This document shows, in pieces, positions 61,312-64,000 of a stretch of DNA of 64,000 nucleotides. How positions within the stretch are numbered: position 1 is the first letter of the stretch; each line of letters opens with the position of its first letter. This DNA is from Candidatus Altimarinota bacterium (GTDB taxonomy: Bacteria; Patescibacteriota; Gracilibacteria; JAHISY01). The stretch lies in contig JAIPGZ010000001.1 of the NCBI GenBank assembly GCA_021735425.1, positions 1 to 64,000 of the forward strand. Direction: 5' to 3'. The notes under the pieces are model-generated. The model had not been told where the DNA came from. It made no database searches and was given only the letters and a program-made list of their open reading frames with translations. The position numbers and the translations under genes were made by a program.

Positions 61312-62309
61312 TAATTCATAATTTTAGGATTCTGTCGGATTGTCCGAATGAAAATGAGCGGAAATAGAAGTGTAGTAAATAGAGCCATCACGACTAGGGC
61401 AGAGTACAGTTTCGCCGAAATTAAATTTAAATTAAACGCAATCAAGGCGAAGGCGAGCTCGACTGCGCCGCGACTATTCATCGCCCAGCCGATCAAGTGC
61501 AGTTGTTTCCAGTTGAAATTAACAAATGGTTTTGTCAAAAAAGTTCCAATCAATTTACCTGCCACTGCTATCACCAAAATTGTGATTAACAGGAGAGGGT
61601 TCAATAATAATTTTTCAAAATCAAAATTCAATCCCACCGCGACGAAGAAAAAGGGAATTAGCGTGAAGTCTAAGATTTTTTCTAATTTCAAAAGGTGAGG
61701 ATGTGTACGACCAACAATTTTTTGGGTCAGGATTCCCAAAAAAAACGCCATGATGGCAGCGATGACTAACCGATTTTCTCCGAGTGGTAATCCTGCGACG
61801 AAATAGCTAATCAGGACAAATAAAAGTAAACCCAAAAGATCGTCGACGATTCCAGTCGCCATCATCGTCGCGCCGAGTTTCGTTTTTAATTTGCCAAACT
61901 CGAGTAACACTTTCGCTGTCGTCGCTTCGGCGGTGATGCTCATACAGATTCCGCCGATGAGTGCAGCGATGAGTGGGAAGCCTAAAAGCTTCAAAACTCC
62001 GAGCCCGAGCAAAAAAGGAGTCAGCATTGCTGAGGTGGCGATTAATAGAGAGTCAGTTTTTTCCTTATAAATTTGGTGCCAGGAACTTTCCAATCCGGCG
62101 ATAAACATTAAACAAACCAAGGCAATATTGCCTAAGTCTAAAATTATATTCGTCTGACCGTTAATCAAAAGATCGCGAATGGGGGAGTAGCTGACCAGTA
62201 ATCCGGAAATTATTAGTCCGATTACTTTTGGCAGATGCACTTTTTCCGCTAAAAAAACAAAGCTGCGAGCAACGAGCAAAACGGAAACTAAGGCGATTAA
62301 CAAACTCAT
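61311..62309 (-). CDS. Cation:proton antiporter (CPA2/Kef-type)
   Basis: The 332 residues form about ten or more membrane helices of the Na+/H+ exchanger fold, with the paired unwound-helix region MSITAEATTAKVLLE and GIVDDLLGLLLF containing the conserved Asp pair. No C-terminal TrkA-N domain is present. It is first in a run with pdxT and transketolase; why a transporter leads B6 genes is not clear. Confidence 0.88.
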   Translation of the reverse strand: MSLLIALVSVLLVARSFVFLAEKVHLPKVIGLIISGLLVSYSPIRDLLINGQTNIILDLGNIALVCLMFIAGLESSWHQIYKEKTDSLLIATSAMLTPFLLGLGVLKLLGFPLIAALIGGICMSITAEATTAKVLLEFGKLKTKLGATMMATGIVDDLLGLLLFVLISYFVAGLPLGENRLVIAAIMAFFLGILTQKIVGRTHPHLLKLEKILDFTLIPFFFVAVGLNFDFEKLLLNPLLLITILVIAVAGKLIGTFLTKPFVNFNWKQLHLIGWAMNSRGAVELAFALIAFNLNLISAKLYSALVVMALFTTLLFPLIFIRTIRQNPKIMN

Positions 62310-62422
62310 TTGCGTGGAATTTTACCACCCTCCCTTGGTGGCCGTAGTCCGCTTTATTTTTCGAGTATAAAAAAATTTGCAATAAAAATTATCTAGGGGA
62401 AAATGCAACACTAAATTTTTAA

Positions 62423-62716
62423 ATGCAGGAGCAATTTCAAACTTTCGATCTTGGTGAAGAAGATTATCGCGATGGCGTTAGATTAATAGCACGAAAAAAT
62501 TTCTCAGCTGATTACTTAGATTTTTTCGAAGAGGTGATTGAGGTTGTCAGAGAAAAAGCCAGAGATGTTTTTGCTAGATCGAATGGAATAAGTATTTTTG
62601 TTTCACACAAAGATGCGGAATTAAATTCCCAAAAACTTCAGGAAAACTATAATAAAGCTCTCCAAGAACACCAAGAAAATATCGCACTTGGTAAGCTTAT
62701 CTTTTTTGAAAAATAA
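62423..62716 (+). CDS. Hypothetical protein, 97 aa
   Basis: This is a soluble, acidic, mostly helical product (YLDFFEEVIEVVREKARDVF, then a glutamine-rich helix). I recognise no family. It is AT-rich in codon use. It sits between pdxS and the antiporter on the opposite strand, interrupting what could be a pdxS-pdxT operon, which suggests insertion. Its stop abuts the pdxS stop. Confidence 0.55.
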   Translation: MQEQFQTFDLGEEDYRDGVRLIARKNFSADYLDFFEEVIEVVREKARDVFARSNGISIFVSHKDAELNSQKLQENYNKALQEHQENIALGKLIFFEK

Positions 62717-62717
62717 A

Positions 62718-63599
62718 CTACCAGCCCCTAGTAGCCAGCTTCGTTTCCAGTGTTGCGATTTCCAATCCCTTCATCGCTTCGCCGAGTCCTTCTGAGACTC
62801 GCGCCAAGATTTTCGCGTCGCGGAAATTCATCGTGGCTTCGACAATGGCGCGCGCCATTTTGGCTGGGTTTTTTGATTTGAAAATGCCACTGCCGACGAA
62901 GACACCGTCGCAACCGAGCTGCATCAAAAGTGCTGCATCCGCCGGAGTCGCTACTCCACCGGCCGCGAAATTTACTACAGGGAGGCGACCGAGTTTTTTG
63001 ATTTCCTCGACAAGGGCAAGGGGTGTCCGAATCTCCGCTGCGTATTTTTTGACTGCCGCCGTCGACATTCTTTGTAACTTTGCGATTTCCGAATTAATCG
63101 TCCGAATATGGCGGACAGCTTCGACGACGTTGCCTGTCCCGGCTTCGCCCTTCGTGCGAATCATCGCTGCACCCTCCGAGATTCGTCGCGCTGCTTCGCC
63201 GAGATTCGTCGCTCCGCAAACGAAAGGAATTTTGAATTTCGATTTGTCGACATGAAACTGTTCATCGGCAGGAGTGAGGACTTCCGACTCGTCGATGTAA
63301 TCCACTTCCAGCGCTTCTAAAATTTGTGCCTCGACAAAGTGTCCGATTCGGACCTTGGCCATCACCGGAATGGAAACCGCTTTCTGAATTTCACGAATCA
63401 TCTTCGGATCGCTCATACGCGCGACACCACCGTCCTTCCGGATGTCACTTGGTACGCGTTCGAGTGCCATTACGCTGACAGCTCCAGCTTTCTCGGCAAT
63501 CCGCGCTTGTTCGGCATTCACCACGTCCATGATGACTCCACCTTTCAGCATTTGAGCCAACCCTTTTTTTAATCGAGGAGTGGCAGTTTTCTTTTTCAT
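62718..63599 (-). CDS. pdxS: Pyridoxal 5'-phosphate synthase subunit PdxS
   Basis: It builds PLP from ribose 5-phosphate, glyceraldehyde 3-phosphate and ammonia as a dodecamer of TIM barrels. The 293 residues include [20 protein letters not shown] with the catalytic Asp, [10 protein letters not shown] with the catalytic Lys partner region VMAKVRIGH, and [18 protein letters not shown]. It is full length. A TAAAAT box lies 22 nt upstream (63622-63627). Confidence 0.97.
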   Translation of the reverse strand: MKKKTATPRLKKGLAQMLKGGVIMDVVNAEQARIAEKAGAVSVMALERVPSDIRKDGGVARMSDPKMIREIQKAVSIPVMAKVRIGHFVEAQILEALEVDYIDESEVLTPADEQFHVDKSKFKIPFVCGATNLGEAARRISEGAAMIRTKGEAGTGNVVEAVRHIRTINSEIAKLQRMSTAAVKKYAAEIRTPLALVEEIKKLGRLPVVNFAAGGVATPADAALLMQLGCDGVFVGSGIFKSKNPAKMARAIVEATMNFRDAKILARVSEGLGEAMKGLEIATLETKLATRGW

Positions 63600-63651
63600 T
63601 ACAAAAAATTAAAGCGGCGAGATTTTAGCAGCTTTTCAGGTTTTAGAGAAT

Positions 63652-64000
63652 TTAAGTTTCCGATGGCAAGCGGATTTTGCAATCTTTTTCCAGGACATCT
63701 TCAGCTCCAATTTCACAGTAAGTTTTGTGATCTTCTTTTTTGTCGAGAAGATATGTCAGCCAAAAGAAGCATCCGACAAGGAAAGGTACTGCCGTCAGGA
63801 GAAAAATTCTCGCGATTTCTGGAGCATCTGCGTCGGTGAAATACTGGCTCATGCCCATCAAAAAATCGAAAATGGCGTGGATTGAAGCTGCCATCAATAA
63901 GCCTTCGAAAATCTTTTCCTCGCGGAAAACAGTTTCGCTTTTCATATGCAAAATGCGATGAATCCACTTAGTAAAAATGAAGCGTTTACCTTCTGAAAGT
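63652..64000 (-). CDS. PrsW-like membrane protein, C-terminal part (cut by window edge)
   Basis: The frame stays open to the right window edge, so the N-terminus is outside. The visible 115 or so residues show FEGLLMAASIHAIFDFLMG, resembling the last conserved membrane segment of PrsW-type intramembrane proteases (small residues then HxxxDF). Another helix (IFLLTAVPFLVGCFFWLTYLL) and a charged tail follow. The assignment is tentative because the Glu-Glu motif of the family would lie upstream. Confidence 0.55.
   Translation of the reverse strand, partial: LSEGKRFIFTKWIHRILHMKSETVFREEKIFEGLLMAASIHAIFDFLMGMSQYFTDADAPEIARIFLLTAVPFLVGCFFWLTYLLDKKEDHKTYCEIGAEDVLEKDCKIRLPSET

Overview
The window looks like a chromosomal segment of a Patescibacteria/CPR bacterium, possibly Peregrinibacteria-like. 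This is an inference from gene content and style; there is no rRNA to anchor it. It rests on mid GC content, compact housekeeping genes in short runs on both strands, and many small lineage-type membrane proteins: VanW-like, DUF4349-like, a T4SS pilin-like protein, and a baseplate-J-like anchored protein. It also rests on an orphan family 5 solute-binding protein, two type IV pilins, and AT-rich low-complexity spacers. The genetic code is standard: UGA is used as a stop (murA, purN, murB) and is not seen inside genes, which argues against the UGA=Gly lineages Gracilibacteria and Absconditabacteria.

Layout. 0.4-5.8 kb: ATP synthase genes on the minus strand (atpZ/I-like, B, E, F, H, A, G) without atpD/atpC. 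6-12.4 kb: HU, VanW-like protein, mnmA, murA, HAD phosphatase. 12.5-18.5 kb: LysM-M23 endopeptidase, lipid-linked oligosaccharide flippase, ruvX, solute-binding protein, secG, small membrane protein. 18.6-30.4 kb: ileS, priA, PRC-barrel protein, murB, the shikimate genes aroA-aroK, T4SS pilin-like gene, recG. 30.3-37.2 kb: purN with an in-frame remnant behind it, an unidentified structured RNA (about 31.30-31.76 kb) with its own terminator, an FtsA-like gene followed by a Patescibacteria-type anchored protein, nrnA-like, orphan ftsE. 37.4-44 kb: long-form guaA, DUF4349 protein, metG, sugar nucleotidyltransferase, two tandem type IV pilins. 44.2-45.3 kb: an overlapping operon of four micro-genes (HTH, zinc ribbon, 57-residue protein, 30-residue membrane peptide) beside an AT-rich region with direct repeats. 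45.4-57.6 kb: aroC, yjdF-like, uppP, comM-like, TPR, ricT, holB, grpE, cupin, suhB-like, map, GNAT, pnp. 57.6-64 kb: paired palindromes, tRNA-Phe, beta-helix surface protein, transketolase N-half, pdxT, antiporter, pdxS, and a PrsW-like gene cut by the window edge.

Functionally the window combines envelope assembly (murA, murB, uppP, flippase, M23 peptidase), aromatic amino-acid synthesis (aroA, aroK, aroC), B6 synthesis (pdxS, pdxT), nucleotide synthesis (purN, guaA), translation and DNA repair. Two sequence habits run through it. First, at least eight genes have a TAAAAT box (an extended -10) ending only 6-7 nt before the start codon, which suggests leaderless mRNAs. Second, low-complexity words that fill intergenic spacers also appear in frame inside ileS, metG, uppP and pdxT.

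The stretches most likely to hold something undescribed are the micro-gene operon with its repeat region and the structured RNA.
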